A stretch of 6,781 bases of DNA, taken from NCBI GenBank assembly GCA_003162555.1, contig PMNQ01000099.1, positions 13,715 through 20,495 of the forward strand, given 5' to 3'. Both the position numbers and the translations under genes were made by a program. The DNA comes from Gammaproteobacteria bacterium. GTDB taxonomy: Bacteria; Pseudomonadota; Gammaproteobacteria; Steroidobacterales; Steroidobacteraceae. Shown piece by piece: positions 1-6,781 of this stretch. The notes below the pieces were generated by a model, which was not told where the DNA came from, ran no database searches, and saw only the letters and a program-made list of their open reading frames with translations. Each line of letters opens with the position of its first letter. Within the stretch, counting starts at the first letter, position 1.

Positions 1-212
1 AGCACCTGCTCCATCATGTTCATGCGCCGGCCGACACGCTCGAAGAAGGGCGTGATCAAGTGGAAACCCGGTTCCAGCGTCTTCTTGAATTTGCCGAAAC
101 GCTCGAGCGTGAACTGGAAGCCCTGCGGCACGGTGAGCCATGCCTTGGACACGAACACCAGCACCGCGACCACGATCGCGATCGGCACGAAATTGATATT
201 CAACCCGAACAT
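1..212 (-). CDS. SPFH/band-7 (prohibitin-homology) membrane protein, QmcA/stomatin-like; 3' end outside window
   Basis: Only the first 70 residues are visible; the gene continues past the left edge. It opens with a short N-terminal stretch and one hydrophobic helix (about residues 8-25, rich in V, I, A), the usual membrane anchor of this family. The SPFH domain then starts with VPQGFQFTLERFGKF (28-42), TLEPGFHLITPF (45-56) and a segment ending GRRMNMMEQV (61-70). This V-P-x-G, E-R-F-G-(R/K), L-x-P-G order is typical of QmcA/YbbK and paraslipin-type proteins, which form large membrane-bound oligomers linked to membrane microdomains and protease control. The ATG at 210-212 is supported by a GGAG ribosome binding site at 221-224 with 8-base spacing. 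It lies 102 bases after mnmG on the same strand, so it may be co-transcribed or have its own promoter. A partner nfeD-type gene would be expected further left but cannot be seen. Family assignment is firm; the exact subfamily is an inference from the N-terminus. Confidence 0.88.
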   Translation of the reverse strand, partial: MFGLNINFVPIAIVVAVLVFVSKAWLTVPQGFQFTLERFGKFKKTLEPGFHLITPFFERVGRRMNMMEQV

Positions 213-220
213 GAGAGGCA

Positions 221-224
221 CTCC
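221..224 (-). promoter_or_regulatory. Ribosome binding site of the SPFH gene
   Basis: GGAG on the minus strand, 8 bases before the ATG at 210-212. It is the clearest support for the SPFH start codon. Two of its bases fall inside the 223-229 arm of a nearby inverted repeat. Confidence 0.7.
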
Positions 225-266
225 GGCGGCAGGGGGCCGCGCTGCCAATCAGCATACACCCGCCGG
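223..266 (-). repeat. Nested inverted repeats upstream of the SPFH gene
   Basis: On the minus strand CCGGCGG (260-266) is exactly complementary to CCGCCGG (223-229) across a 30-base loop. Inside the loop GGCAG (242-246) can pair with CTGCC (228-232) across 9 bases. The two stems share bases 228-229, so they compete there or combine into one shortened compound stem. The left arm covers part of the GGAG ribosome binding site. In such GC-rich DNA short stems arise easily by chance, so a regulatory role is only a possibility. Confidence 0.35.
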
Positions 267-271
267 CAAGG

Positions 272-296
272 GGCGGCGTAAAGGGGTGGCGTAAGG
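272..296. repeat. Two imperfect tandem copies of GGYGGCGTAA(A)GG
   Basis: The plus strand reads GGCGGCGTAAAGG (272-284) directly followed by GGTGGCGTAAGG (285-296). The copies differ by one C/T change and one A. They lie in the mnmG-SPFH gap, where a paired protein-binding site could sit, but two copies this short may also be a chance or slippage product. Confidence 0.45.
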
Positions 297-314
297 TGCC
301 GTCGGCGCAGGAAA

Positions 315-2258
315 TTAAGCGCTCAGGCGCCTTTTCTTGAGGTGCACCAGCAGTATGGACACCGCCACCGGCGTCACGCCCGGCACGCGTGCGGCCTGGC
401 CGAGCGTTGCGGGCCGGATCTCGCGCAGTTTTTGCCGCACTTCGTTCGACAGCCCGGCGAGCGCGCCGTAATCGAGGTCCTGCGGGAGCGGCGTATGTTC
501 GTTGCGCCGGGCCCGCTCGATCTCCTGCTGCGCGCGCTCGATGTAGCCGTTGTAGCGGGCCCGCACCTCGAGCGCCGTGCGCAGTTGCGGCGCGAGGCGA
601 TCGTCGGTCAGGTCGGCAGTGGCGCACTCCGCCAAGCCCGCGGATTCGGGGGCGACTTCGGTTTCGTTCCGCTGGATCAGCGCCAGCACGTCATCGTAGC
701 CGACGCCCGGACGGCGCAGCAGTTCCATGGCGCTCAAGTCACGGCTCAGCGTTTCGCCGCCCAGCACGCGCGCGCACCAGGCGGGGTCCGCATCGGCGGC
801 GCGGATGCGCCGCGACTCGAGGCGCGCGGCCTCGCGGCCGATGGCCGCATGCTTGGCCTCGTAAAAGCGCCAGCGCTCGTCGTCCACGAGGCCCATTGAG
901 CGGCCGGCCGGCGTGAGGCGTTCGTCCGCGTTGTCTTCGCGCAGCAGCAGACGATGTTCGGCCCGGCTGGTGAACATGCGATAGGGCTCGGCGGCGCCCT
1001 GCGTGACCAGGTCATCGACCAGCACGCCGAGGTAAGCCTCGCTGCGAGCCGGAATCCACGGCGCCTCGGCACGCGTCGCGCGCGCCGCGTTCAGCCCGGC
1101 GAGCAGGCCCTGCGCGGCCGCCTCTTCGTAGCCGGTGGTGCCGTTGATCTGGCCAGCAAAGTAAAGGCCGGCGACGCACTTTGTTTCCAGCGAAGCGCCA
1201 AGGTCGCGCGGATCGAAATAGTCGTACTCGATGGCGTAGCCCGGGCGCGTGATGTGTGCGCGCTCGAAGCCGGCGATGCTGTGCACGAAGCGCTCCTGCA
1301 CGTCGTACGGGAGGCTGGTGGAGATGCCGTTCGGATAGATCTCGTGTGTATCCAGTCCTTCGGGTTCGATGAAAATCTGATGCGATTTTCGATCGGCGAA
1401 ACGCTGCACCTTGTCCTCGACCGAAGGGCAGTAACGAGGGCCCACGCCCTCGATCACGCCGGTGTACAAAGGCGACCGATCAAGCCCCGAACGGATGATC
1501 TCGTGCGTCCGCTCATTAGTATAGGTTATGTGACAATCAACCTGTCTTGGGTGGTTATTGACCCGTCCCAGAAACGAAAACACCGGCATTGGCGAATCGC
1601 TGGACTGCGGTTCTAGCTGCGAATAATCGACGCTTCGGCCATCGATGCGGGGAGGCGTTCCGGTCTTCAATCGGCCGGTGCGGGGCATGCGTTCACGAAG
1701 TTTCACGGCCAGTGCGTTCGAGGGCGGATCCCCTGCGCGGCCGCCCTGGTAGTTATCGAGTCCGACGTGAATTCGTCCGCCGAGGAAAGTGCCTACGGTC
1801 AGCACGACGGCGCGCGCGCCGAACACGATGCCGGTAGCCGTGACCACGCCGCGCACCGTCTCGCCTTCAAGCACGAGGTCGGCCACTTCCTGCTGGAACA
1901 GTGCAAGGCGCGGCTCGCTGTCGATGAGCGCGCGCATGGCGCGTTTGTAGAGCTGCCGGTCGGCCTGCGCGCGCGTCGCGCGCACCGCCGGTCCCTTGCT
2001 TGCATTGAGCGTGCGCCACTGGATGCCGGCCAGGTCGGCGGCGCGCGCCATCGCGCCGCCGAGCGCGTCGATCTCGCGCACCAGATGGCCTTTGCCGATG
2101 CCGCCGATAGCCGGGTTGCAACTCATCGCGCCGAGCTGCTCGATGTTCTGTGTCAGCAGCAACGTGCGCGCGCCACTGCGCGCCGCGGCCAACGCGGCCT
2201 CGCAGCCAGCGTGGCCACCACCTACTACAATGACTTCAAAATTCTCGTGGTTCCGCAT
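315..2258 (-). CDS. mnmG: tRNA uridine-5-carboxymethylaminomethyl modification enzyme MnmG (GidA), FAD-binding subunit
   Basis: MnmG works with MnmE to add the (carboxymethyl)aminomethyl group to C5 of the wobble uridine of several tRNAs, using FAD, NADH and methylene-tetrahydrofolate. The 647-residue product (E. coli protein about 629) has the dinucleotide-binding GGGHAGCE at 13-20, then [14 protein letters not shown] at 45-58 with catalytic Cys47. [11 protein letters not shown] (274-284) carries Cys277, the same position as the second essential cysteine of the E. coli enzyme. The late FAD-binding block [19 protein letters not shown] is at 366-384. The C-terminal helical region that contacts MnmE and tRNA is present, ending in [10 protein letters not shown]. 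The frame is open to 2510, but homology begins at the ATG at 2256-2258; only a weak AGGCGG (2269-2274, spacing 10) precedes it. It lies 23 bases after the TfpX/TfpZ-like gene and is probably in the same transcript. A patch of AT-ending codons (residues about 226-248) stands out. Confidence 0.97.
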   Translation of the reverse strand: MRNHENFEVIVVGGGHAGCEAALAAARSGARTLLLTQNIEQLGAMSCNPAIGGIGKGHLVREIDALGGAMARAADLAGIQWRTLNASKGPAVRATRAQADRQLYKRAMRALIDSEPRLALFQQEVADLVLEGETVRGVVTATGIVFGARAVVLTVGTFLGGRIHVGLDNYQGGRAGDPPSNALAVKLRERMPRTGRLKTGTPPRIDGRSVDYSQLEPQSSDSPMPVFSFLGRVNNHPRQVDCHITYTNERTHEIIRSGLDRSPLYTGVIEGVGPRYCPSVEDKVQRFADRKSHQIFIEPEGLDTHEIYPNGISTSLPYDVQERFVHSIAGFERAHITRPGYAIEYDYFDPRDLGASLETKCVAGLYFAGQINGTTGYEEAAAQGLLAGLNAARATRAEAPWIPARSEAYLGVLVDDLVTQGAAEPYRMFTSRAEHRLLLREDNADERLTPAGRSMGLVDDERWRFYEAKHAAIGREAARLESRRIRAADADPAWCARVLGGETLSRDLSAMELLRRPGVGYDDVLALIQRNETEVAPESAGLAECATADLTDDRLAPQLRTALEVRARYNGYIERAQQEIERARRNEHTPLPQDLDYGALAGLSNEVRQKLREIRPATLGQAARVPGVTPVAVSILLVHLKKRRLSA

Positions 2259-2281
2259 GTAGTGGGCGCCGCCTGTATGTG

Positions 2282-3043
2282 CTACCGGTCGGAACGCAGG
2301 ATGGCCCTGATCCGCAGCGTGTCCTGATCGAACACGGCAATCAGCGGCGGGCCCTGCCCGGTCATGATCATCGTCACCGGCAGGTCCGGATTGAACCCGC
2401 GCGCGAGCATTTTCGCCCGCAGCAGCGGCTTGGACTTGCGCAGGCGGATGTCGCCCTGCTTGTCCACCAGCAGCAGGTGGGCGCGCAGCTTCGGCAGGCC
2501 CGCTTCCCACGGCTGGAAATAGCGCGGCATCTGGATCACGTCATCGCCACCCGAAATAGCCGCCATCATGATCTCCTGGCGCGCGCCAGCTTCGCTCGGG
2601 AGCGGCGCCCAGACCCAGCGCGGCAGGCTGTACCAGTGCGGCGCCAGCGTCGGATTTTCCTTGAGCGCCCGCGCCACCTCGGCCGGCTTGAGATCGGAAG
2701 CCTGCACGATCTGCAGCCGGTCTTCTGAAAAAGCGTAGTACAGCGGGCGGCCGTGCCAGAGCGTCGCGGCGCCGTAGACCAGCGCCACGATCTGCACGCT
2801 GACGATGATGGCCACGTCGCGCGCCAGTTCGCGGCGGGGTTTCAGCGGGTTCGCGATCAGCAGCGTCAGGAACGGTCCGAGTGTCAAATCCGCGAAGGCC
2901 AGTATCGGCGCCACTTTCAGCGCGTTGCACAGCAGCCAGCCTGGCCAGCGGTACCAGCCGATGTACAGGCCGCCCAGCACCAGTGTCAGCACGATGGCGC
3001 TACCCAGCAAATGCAGACCGAATGCCTTGAAACGGAATTTCAT
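2282..3043 (-). CDS. TfpX/TfpZ-family type IV pilin accessory-like membrane protein
   Basis: The 253-residue product resembles TfpX/TfpZ-type accessory proteins, which assist assembly or stability of particular type IV pilins. The N-terminus [13 protein letters not shown] is followed by three predicted membrane helices at about 12-30, 44-65 and 76-95. The second carries the family-like [15 protein letters not shown] (52-66); the third runs into [11 protein letters not shown] (90-100) and FSEDRLQIV (105-113). Positive clusters at the N-terminus and at 68-76 put both in the cytoplasm, so the C-terminal 150 residues, with PRYFQPW (173-179), should be periplasmic. The ATG at 3041-3043 lies 3 bases after the mnmE stop (TGA GCC ATG), and an AGGT in the last mnmE codons, 9 bases upstream, can serve as ribosome binding site, so translation is probably coupled to mnmE. 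The gene is odd in place: no pilin is in the window and it splits mnmE from mnmG. The family call rests on motif resemblance; the substrate is unknown. Confidence 0.8.
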   Translation of the reverse strand: MKFRFKAFGLHLLGSAIVLTLVLGGLYIGWYRWPGWLLCNALKVAPILAFADLTLGPFLTLLIANPLKPRRELARDVAIIVSVQIVALVYGAATLWHGRPLYYAFSEDRLQIVQASDLKPAEVARALKENPTLAPHWYSLPRWVWAPLPSEAGARQEIMMAAISGGDDVIQMPRYFQPWEAGLPKLRAHLLLVDKQGDIRLRKSKPLLRAKMLARGFNPDLPVTMIMTGQGPPLIAVFDQDTLRIRAILRSDR

Positions 3044-3046
3044 GGC

Positions 3047-4399
3047 TCACTTACCTATGCAGAAGCTCGAGAAAATACGCCCCAGCAGTTCATCCGCGGT
3101 GCCGGCGCCGGTGATTTCTCCGAGTGCGCGCTGCGCGGTGCGGAGCTCTTCGGCCACCAATTCGCCGGCACCGGCCGCGCGGCACATGGCCGCGGCGGCG
3201 TCGACGTGTACTGCCGTCGCCGCCAGCGCCTCGAGATGCCGGCGGCGGGCCGAGAGCAAGCCGGAATCCTGCCTCTGAAAACCGGCGGCTTCAAGAAGGT
3301 GCGCGCGCAGCGCCGCCAGCCCGGCGCCGGTTTTTGCGGAAACTGTGAAAAACGTCGCACCCCCTGCATAGCCGTCCTGGCCGGGCGCCAACAGATCCGC
3401 CTTGCTGTACACGATGGTAACCGGCACGCGCCAGGGGAAACGCTCCCGCTCGGCCGTGTAGCCCAAGGCTTTCGGATCCGCACTCGCATCCACCAGGAAC
3501 AGGATCCGGTCGGCCTGCGCCATGGCGGCGCGCGCGCGGCGCATGCCCTCGGTCTCGATGACATCACCGCCCTCGCGGAGTCCTGCGGTATCGAGCAGCA
3601 GCACCGGCACGCCCTCGATGAGGATGCGTTCGCGCAGCACGTCGCGCGTCGTGCCGGGGAGTGGCGTGACGATCGCGGCCTCATGCCCGGCCAGCGCGTT
3701 CAGCAGCGCGGATTTCCCGGCATTCGGCGCGCCAGCGAGCACGACGGTAATCCCTTCGGTCAGCAATCGTCCCTGCCTGGCGGCGGCCTGCAGCGCGGCG
3801 CATTGCGCGCGCACGTCGCCCAGGCGCGCGGCCAACGCCTCATCGGCGAGATGGTCGATCTCATCGGTCGGAAAATCGATGCTCGCCTCGACGTAGGCGC
3901 GCAACTGCGCCAGCGCTTCATCGAGCGCGCGCACGCGCGCAGAAAACTCGCCCTGCAACGAGCGGAATGCCGCGCGCGCCGCCGCTTCGCTGCCGGCGTC
4001 AATCAGGTCGGCGACGGCTTCGGCCTGTGCGAGATCGATCCGGTCATTCAGATAGGCGCGCTGCGTGAACTCGCCCGGCTGTGCGCGGCGCGCGCCCAAG
4101 CCCACCGCGTGCGCAATCAGCGCTTCGATCAGCACGGGTCCGCCGTGGCCCTGCAGTTCCAGCACGTCTTCACCGGTGTAGGAATGCGGCGCCGGAAAAT
4201 ACAGCGCCAGGCCGGTATCGATCGCATCGCCGTCAATGGCGCCGAAGCGCGCGTGCGTCGCATAGCGTGCGGGCGGTAACCTGCCGAGCATCGTGCGCGC
4301 GATCATTGCCACCAGCGGACCTGAAATCCGCACGATGCCGATGCCGCCACGTCCCGGCGGCGTGGCCGCAGCAACGATGGTGTCGGTGTCAGCAGGCAT
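3047..4399 (-). CDS. mnmE: tRNA modification GTPase MnmE (TrmE)
   Basis: MnmE is the GTPase subunit of the MnmEG complex; its N-terminal domain binds the folate one-carbon donor and GTP hydrolysis drives conformational change. The 450-residue product starts MPADTDTIVAAATPPGRGG, as expected for the family. The helical domain includes QPGEFTQRAYLNDRIDLAQA (107-126). The embedded G domain shows G1 GAPNAGKS (223-230) with Asn226 of the K+-binding loop, G2 GTTRD (249-253), G3 DTAGL (270-274), Glu282 at the position of the E. coli catalytic residue, and G5 SAK (354-356). G4 reads SKAD (332-335) instead of the usual NKxD, an unusual but conservative change. The C-terminal FCIGK (446-450) has the conserved cysteine. 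It lies 25 bases after yidC with no well-placed ribosome binding site and a potential hairpin in the gap; the next gene follows after 3 bases. Confidence 0.97.
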   Translation of the reverse strand: MPADTDTIVAAATPPGRGGIGIVRISGPLVAMIARTMLGRLPPARYATHARFGAIDGDAIDTGLALYFPAPHSYTGEDVLELQGHGGPVLIEALIAHAVGLGARRAQPGEFTQRAYLNDRIDLAQAEAVADLIDAGSEAAARAAFRSLQGEFSARVRALDEALAQLRAYVEASIDFPTDEIDHLADEALAARLGDVRAQCAALQAAARQGRLLTEGITVVLAGAPNAGKSALLNALAGHEAAIVTPLPGTTRDVLRERILIEGVPVLLLDTAGLREGGDVIETEGMRRARAAMAQADRILFLVDASADPKALGYTAERERFPWRVPVTIVYSKADLLAPGQDGYAGGATFFTVSAKTGAGLAALRAHLLEAAGFQRQDSGLLSARRRHLEALAATAVHVDAAAAMCRAAGAGELVAEELRTAQRALGEITGAGTADELLGRIFSSFCIGK

Positions 4400-4404
4400 G
4401 GGAC

Positions 4405-4436
4405 GCGCGCTTAAGGCCTTGCGGCTAATTGCGCGC
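4405..4436 (-). promoter_or_regulatory. Potential RNA hairpin in the yidC-mnmE junction
   Basis: Read as minus-strand RNA, the segment is a mirror arrangement: GCGCGC, 5 bases, GCC, loop GCAA, GGC, 5 bases, GCGCGC. The GCAA loop is of the stable GNRA type. The outer stems are fully complementary, and within the 5-base segments UUA can pair with UAA leaving small bulges. It spans the yidC stop codon (4425-4427) and ends five bases before the mnmE ATG. No U-run follows, so it is not a standard terminator. It could slow ribosome loading on mnmE or be an RNA processing site. The structure is visible; the role is inference. Confidence 0.4.
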
Positions 4437-6188
4437 CTTGGCCGCAGCGGCGAGGCGGCGGTTGATGTTCCACTGCTGCAGGATCGACAGCACGGTGTTC
4501 GTGGTCCAGTACAGCACCAGACCCGAGGGCATGAACGCGAACATGACCGGCATCGCGATCTGCATGATCATGAACATCCGCTGTTGCGTCGGATCGCCCA
4601 TCTGCGGGTTGAGCTTGAAGTTGATGAAGTTCGCGCCGGCCATCATCACCGGCAGGATGAACAGCGGATCGCGCGCGGACAGATCGCCGATCCAGCCCAT
4701 GAACGGGGCCTGGCGCATTTCCACGCTCTCGAGCAGCACCCAGTAGAACGCGAGGAACACCGGCATCTGGATCAGCATCGGCAGGCAGCCTGCGACCGGG
4801 TTGACCTTTTCCTTCTGGTACAACTCCATCGTCGCCTTGCCGAGCTTGTCGCGCTGATCCTTGTACTGCTCCTGCAGCAGTTTGATGCGCGGCTGCAGCG
4901 CCTTCATGCGCGCCATCGAACGCATGCTCGCTTCCGACAGCGGATAGAACAGCAGCTTCAGCAGCAGCGTGGCGATCATGATCGTCCAGCCCCAGTTGCC
5001 GATGATGCGATGCACCTGATCGAGCAGCCAGAACAGCGGCCGCGCCAGAAAGCTCAATTTCCCGTAGTCGGTGACCAGGTAGAGCCGCGGGCTCGCCTGC
5101 TCGAGCTCATGCTGTAGCTTCGGTCCCACGTACAGTATCTGCTGCAGCGTGGCCGTCGCACCAGGCGCGAGCTGGCGCGGCGGGCCGGTGGCGGTCAGCC
5201 GGTATTCATAGCCCTGCGTCGTCAACTGGTAATGCCAGGGCGCGCCGACCGGCGGCACGATCGCGACAACGAAGTGATGCTGCATGGCCGCGAGCCAGCC
5301 GCCATCGATCAGCTGATCGAGCGTGGGCGGCTCCTTGCCGAGTTTCAGTTTCTGATACTTCTGGCCATCGTCGTAGGCCGGGCCCTTGTAGGCATAACTT
5401 TCGGGATGGAAATACGAGGTCGCAACCGGCTCGTTGTTACGGAGCAGCTGCATGTAGGGCGCGTACGGCCAGTTCGCGCCCGATGCATTCGCGACGCTGT
5501 AATCGAGGCCGATCTGGTAGCGGCCGCGGTGGAACACATAGGTCTTTGTGACCGTGACGCCCTTGCCATCGGTCCAGGTCAACGGCAGCTGCAGTTCGTC
5601 CTGCCCGGGCTGCAGCCGCAGCTCGCTGCCCGGGGCGTTGAAGCGCGCCAGGTGTGTCGGCATCGCCGCGCCCGCAGCACCACTGGTGAGCCCGGACTGC
5701 AGCACGAACAGGGTATCGGCGCTGTCGCGGTTCAACAGCCGCACCGGTGTCGCCTGACCCTTCACCTGCGGATACACGAGCAGATCGACGCGTGTCAGTT
5801 CGCCACCATCGAGCGAGACCTGCACGTCCAGCACGTCGGTGACGACGTGGACCAATTGTGCAGGCGGGAGCGCAGTAGCGCCGGCGGCGCTCGCAGTACC
5901 AGGCGACGCGGCCAGGTTTGCAGCTGCTGCACCCGGCACGGCCGCCGCCGCGTTCGGCGCCACCGCTGGCGCTGCAGCCTCAGGCGCGGGCGCCGCGCCG
6001 ACCTCCGGCACCGCTGTATCGAGGGCCGTGCCGGAACCGTTCGTGGCGCCACCCGCCGCGGCTGCGCCCTGCGCGACAGTTGGCGGGGTAACGGGCGGAT
6101 AGTCGTGCAGCCAGGTGACGTAGTTCAGCAGCAGCGCGACAGCCAGCGCGGCCCACAGCGTTACGCGCAGATTAAACGTGGTGAACAT
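4425..6188 (-). CDS. yidC: Membrane protein insertase YidC (Oxa1 family), Gram-negative type
   Basis: YidC inserts and folds inner-membrane proteins, alone or with SecYEG. The 587-residue product has an N-terminal helix (about 8-24), a long Ala/Pro/Gly-rich linker (about 31-110), a periplasmic P1 domain from about 111 ([20 protein letters not shown]) to 370, and the conserved insertase core from about 380. The core includes [20 protein letters not shown] (397-416), the cytoplasmic helical hairpin with [20 protein letters not shown] (431-450), [18 protein letters not shown] (461-478), and a last membrane segment with [20 protein letters not shown] (553-572). The positively charged groove residue (Arg366 in E. 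coli) is Lys411 here, keeping the charge. The frame is open to 6239, but the ATG at 6186-6188 gives the typical short N-terminus and has a good AAAGG site. It overlaps the 3' end of yidD by 17 bases, and mnmE follows after 25 bases. Confidence 0.97.
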   Translation of the reverse strand: MFTTFNLRVTLWAALAVALLLNYVTWLHDYPPVTPPTVAQGAAAAGGATNGSGTALDTAVPEVGAAPAPEAAAPAVAPNAAAAVPGAAAANLAASPGTASAAGATALPPAQLVHVVTDVLDVQVSLDGGELTRVDLLVYPQVKGQATPVRLLNRDSADTLFVLQSGLTSGAAGAAMPTHLARFNAPGSELRLQPGQDELQLPLTWTDGKGVTVTKTYVFHRGRYQIGLDYSVANASGANWPYAPYMQLLRNNEPVATSYFHPESYAYKGPAYDDGQKYQKLKLGKEPPTLDQLIDGGWLAAMQHHFVVAIVPPVGAPWHYQLTTQGYEYRLTATGPPRQLAPGATATLQQILYVGPKLQHELEQASPRLYLVTDYGKLSFLARPLFWLLDQVHRIIGNWGWTIMIATLLLKLLFYPLSEASMRSMARMKALQPRIKLLQEQYKDQRDKLGKATMELYQKEKVNPVAGCLPMLIQMPVFLAFYWVLLESVEMRQAPFMGWIGDLSARDPLFILPVMMAGANFINFKLNPQMGDPTQQRMFMIMQIAMPVMFAFMPSGLVLYWTTNTVLSILQQWNINRRLAAAAKARN

Positions 6189-6435
6189 GCGTCGCCTTTG
6201 AACAGTGAAGCGGCGGCACGGGATCGAATCCGCCTGCATGCAAGGGATGGCAGCGCGCGATGCGGCGCATGCCGAGCCACAGACCGCGCCTCAGGCCGTG
6301 CACCTGCAGCGCTTCGAGCGTGTACTGCGAGCAGCTCGGGTAATAGCGGCAGCGCGGCCCCAGCAGCGGGCTCAAAACCCGCTGGTACAGCCGGATCAGC
6401 CCCTGGAGGATCGCTGGAATTATTTTCGTGACCAT
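6172..6435 (-). CDS. yidD: Membrane protein insertion efficiency factor YidD
   Basis: YidD is a small, membrane-associated protein that aids YidC-dependent insertion. With the ATG at 6433-6435 the product has 87 residues (E. coli 85). The family core is clear: [20 protein letters not shown] (13-32), [11 protein letters not shown] (33-43), and [14 protein letters not shown] (61-74), with the conserved cysteines 29, 35 and 62. The N-terminal amphipathic segment is present. An in-frame GTG at 6454-6456 would add seven residues (as METDRRS), but family members begin close to the MVTK start; neither has a strong ribosome binding site. The gene overlaps the end of rnpA by 16 bases and the start of yidC by 17, so translation is probably coupled across all three. 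Confidence 0.95.
   Translation of the reverse strand: MVTKIIPAILQGLIRLYQRVLSPLLGPRCRYYPSCSQYTLEALQVHGLRRGLWLGMRRIARCHPLHAGGFDPVPPLHCSKATHVHHV
6195..6199 (-). promoter_or_regulatory. Ribosome binding site of yidC
   Basis: AAAGG on the minus strand, 6 bases before the ATG at 6186-6188 and inside the yidD coding region. It decides the yidC start in favour of 6188 over the longer open frame that begins at 6239. Confidence 0.7.
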
Positions 6436-6781
6436 GCTTCGTCGATCTGTTTCCACATCCGCTGCAACGCTGCGCGCAGTTCGGCCGGCGGCGCCGTGCG
6501 CGCCGCGTTGCGCGCACCGATCACGATGTCCACCGGCGGCAGCTGCAGCTGTTGCCGGAAGCTTTCCCTGATCAGCCGCCGCAGCCGGTTGCGCTGCACC
6601 GAGTTGCCGACCGTGCGCGCGGCAATCGACAGCCCCAGCCGTGCGCCTGAGCTCTCATTGGCACGGACCGTCGCACTCAGCAGCTCGTTCCCGAAACGGC
6701 GCCCCTGCGTGTAAGTCGCCCGGAATTCGGCCGGCCGGCGCAGCCGCTTGGCGCGGGGGAAGCGCGCGTCGGTACGAGCCG
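6420..6781 (-). CDS. rnpA: Ribonuclease P protein component; 5' end outside window
   Basis: RnpA is the protein cofactor of RNase P, which binds the catalytic RNA and the 5' leader of precursor tRNAs. The visible part, read from 6779, gives 119 residues ending in a TAA at 6420-6422. It begins [19 protein letters not shown], resembling the family N-terminus (F-P-x-x-x-R-L-R-x-x-x-E-F), so only a few residues and the start codon should be missing. The defining signature is present as [19 protein letters not shown] (57-75 of the visible part), followed by VDIVIGAR (83-90). A basic, Arg-rich composition fits RNA binding. Its 3' end overlaps yidD by 16 bases. The gene rpmH, which usually precedes it, would lie to the right of the window. 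Confidence 0.96.
   Translation of the reverse strand, partial: ARTDARFPRAKRLRRPAEFRATYTQGRRFGNELLSATVRANESSGARLGLSIAARTVGNSVQRNRLRRLIRESFRQQLQLPPVDIVIGARNAARTAPPAELRAALQRMWKQIDEAWSRK

Larger units (their letters stand above)
213..314. other. Intergenic gap between mnmG and the SPFH gene
   Basis: These 102 bases hold no plausible gene. They contain two imperfect copies of a 12-13 base repeat next to mnmG and inverted repeats near the SPFH start, listed separately. I see no T-run after a stem on the minus strand that would make a convincing intrinsic terminator for mnmG. A weak -10-like TATGCT lies on the minus strand at 251-256, but the nearest -35-like element (TTTACG, 277-282) is 20 bases away, so I do not call a promoter. 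Confidence 0.5.

Noticed and set aside
213..314. Intrinsic terminator after mnmG
   Set aside because: The stems in the gap are not followed by a T-run on the minus strand.
1515..1560. Possible internal promoter in mnmG (minus-strand TATACT)
   Set aside because: The -10-like hexamer is good, but no -35 element lies at a suitable distance; the candidates are 7, 11 or 19 bases away.
2259..2510. N-terminal extension of mnmG by 84 codons
   Set aside because: The extension overlaps the TfpX/TfpZ-like gene, is low-complexity, and MnmG homology begins at the ATG at 2258.
2753..4279. Plus-strand open frame of 508 codons antisense to mnmE and the TfpX/TfpZ-like gene
   Set aside because: It lies entirely opposite two well-supported genes, has low-complexity composition rich in Q, R, A and H, and no recognisable domain. 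Long antisense frames are common in GC-rich DNA.
4293..5117. Plus-strand open frame of 274 codons antisense to yidC
   Set aside because: It is His/Arg/Gln-rich with no family resemblance, and lies mostly opposite the conserved insertase core.
6189..6239. N-terminal extension of yidC by 17 codons
   Set aside because: The ATG at 6188 has an AAAGG site at 6-base spacing and gives the usual YidC N-terminus close to the first membrane helix.
5232..6431. Plus-strand open frame of 399 codons antisense to yidC and yidD
   Set aside because: It has no recognisable motif and mirrors conserved coding sequence on the other strand.

Overview
This window looks like a core chromosomal segment of a high-GC gammaproteobacterium. 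All supported genes lie on the minus strand and are read from right to left: rnpA (5' end outside the window), yidD, yidC, mnmE, a TfpX/TfpZ-like membrane protein gene, mnmG, and the start of an SPFH/band-7 (QmcA-like) gene that runs off the left edge. The rnpA-yidD-yidC-mnmE order is the conserved block that usually sits downstream of rpmH near the bacterial replication origin. The long periplasmic domain of YidC marks a Gram-negative envelope. The class assignment rests on general protein resemblance and the TfpX/TfpZ gene. I would not go below class, although Xanthomonadales-, Nevskiales- or Steroidobacter-like lineages fit.

Layout: the right end (6172-6781) is very compact, with yidD overlapping both rnpA and yidC by 16-17 bases. 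yidC (4425-6188) is followed after 25 bases by mnmE. That gap contains a symmetric potential RNA hairpin and has no well-placed ribosome binding site. mnmE is followed after 3 bases by a three-helix TfpX/TfpZ-type pilin accessory gene, and mnmG starts 23 bases after that. A 102-base gap with two imperfect repeats and inverted repeats separates mnmG from the SPFH gene.

How the genes relate: RnpA is the protein part of RNase P and matures tRNA 5' ends. MnmE and MnmG form one complex that modifies the wobble uridine of several tRNAs. YidD and YidC serve insertion of inner-membrane proteins. The TfpX/TfpZ-like protein is the outlier: it belongs to a family usually found beside type IV pilin genes, but here it is wedged between the two halves of the MnmEG enzyme with no pilin in view. 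The second departure is that mnmG is followed by an SPFH gene, where rsmG-parA-parB often follows in related bacteria.

I see no mobile element, CRISPR array, tRNA or rRNA, and no clear new system. The notable points are the orphan TfpX/TfpZ gene, a serine in the MnmE G4 motif, the yidC-mnmE hairpin, and a patch of AT-ending codons inside mnmG.
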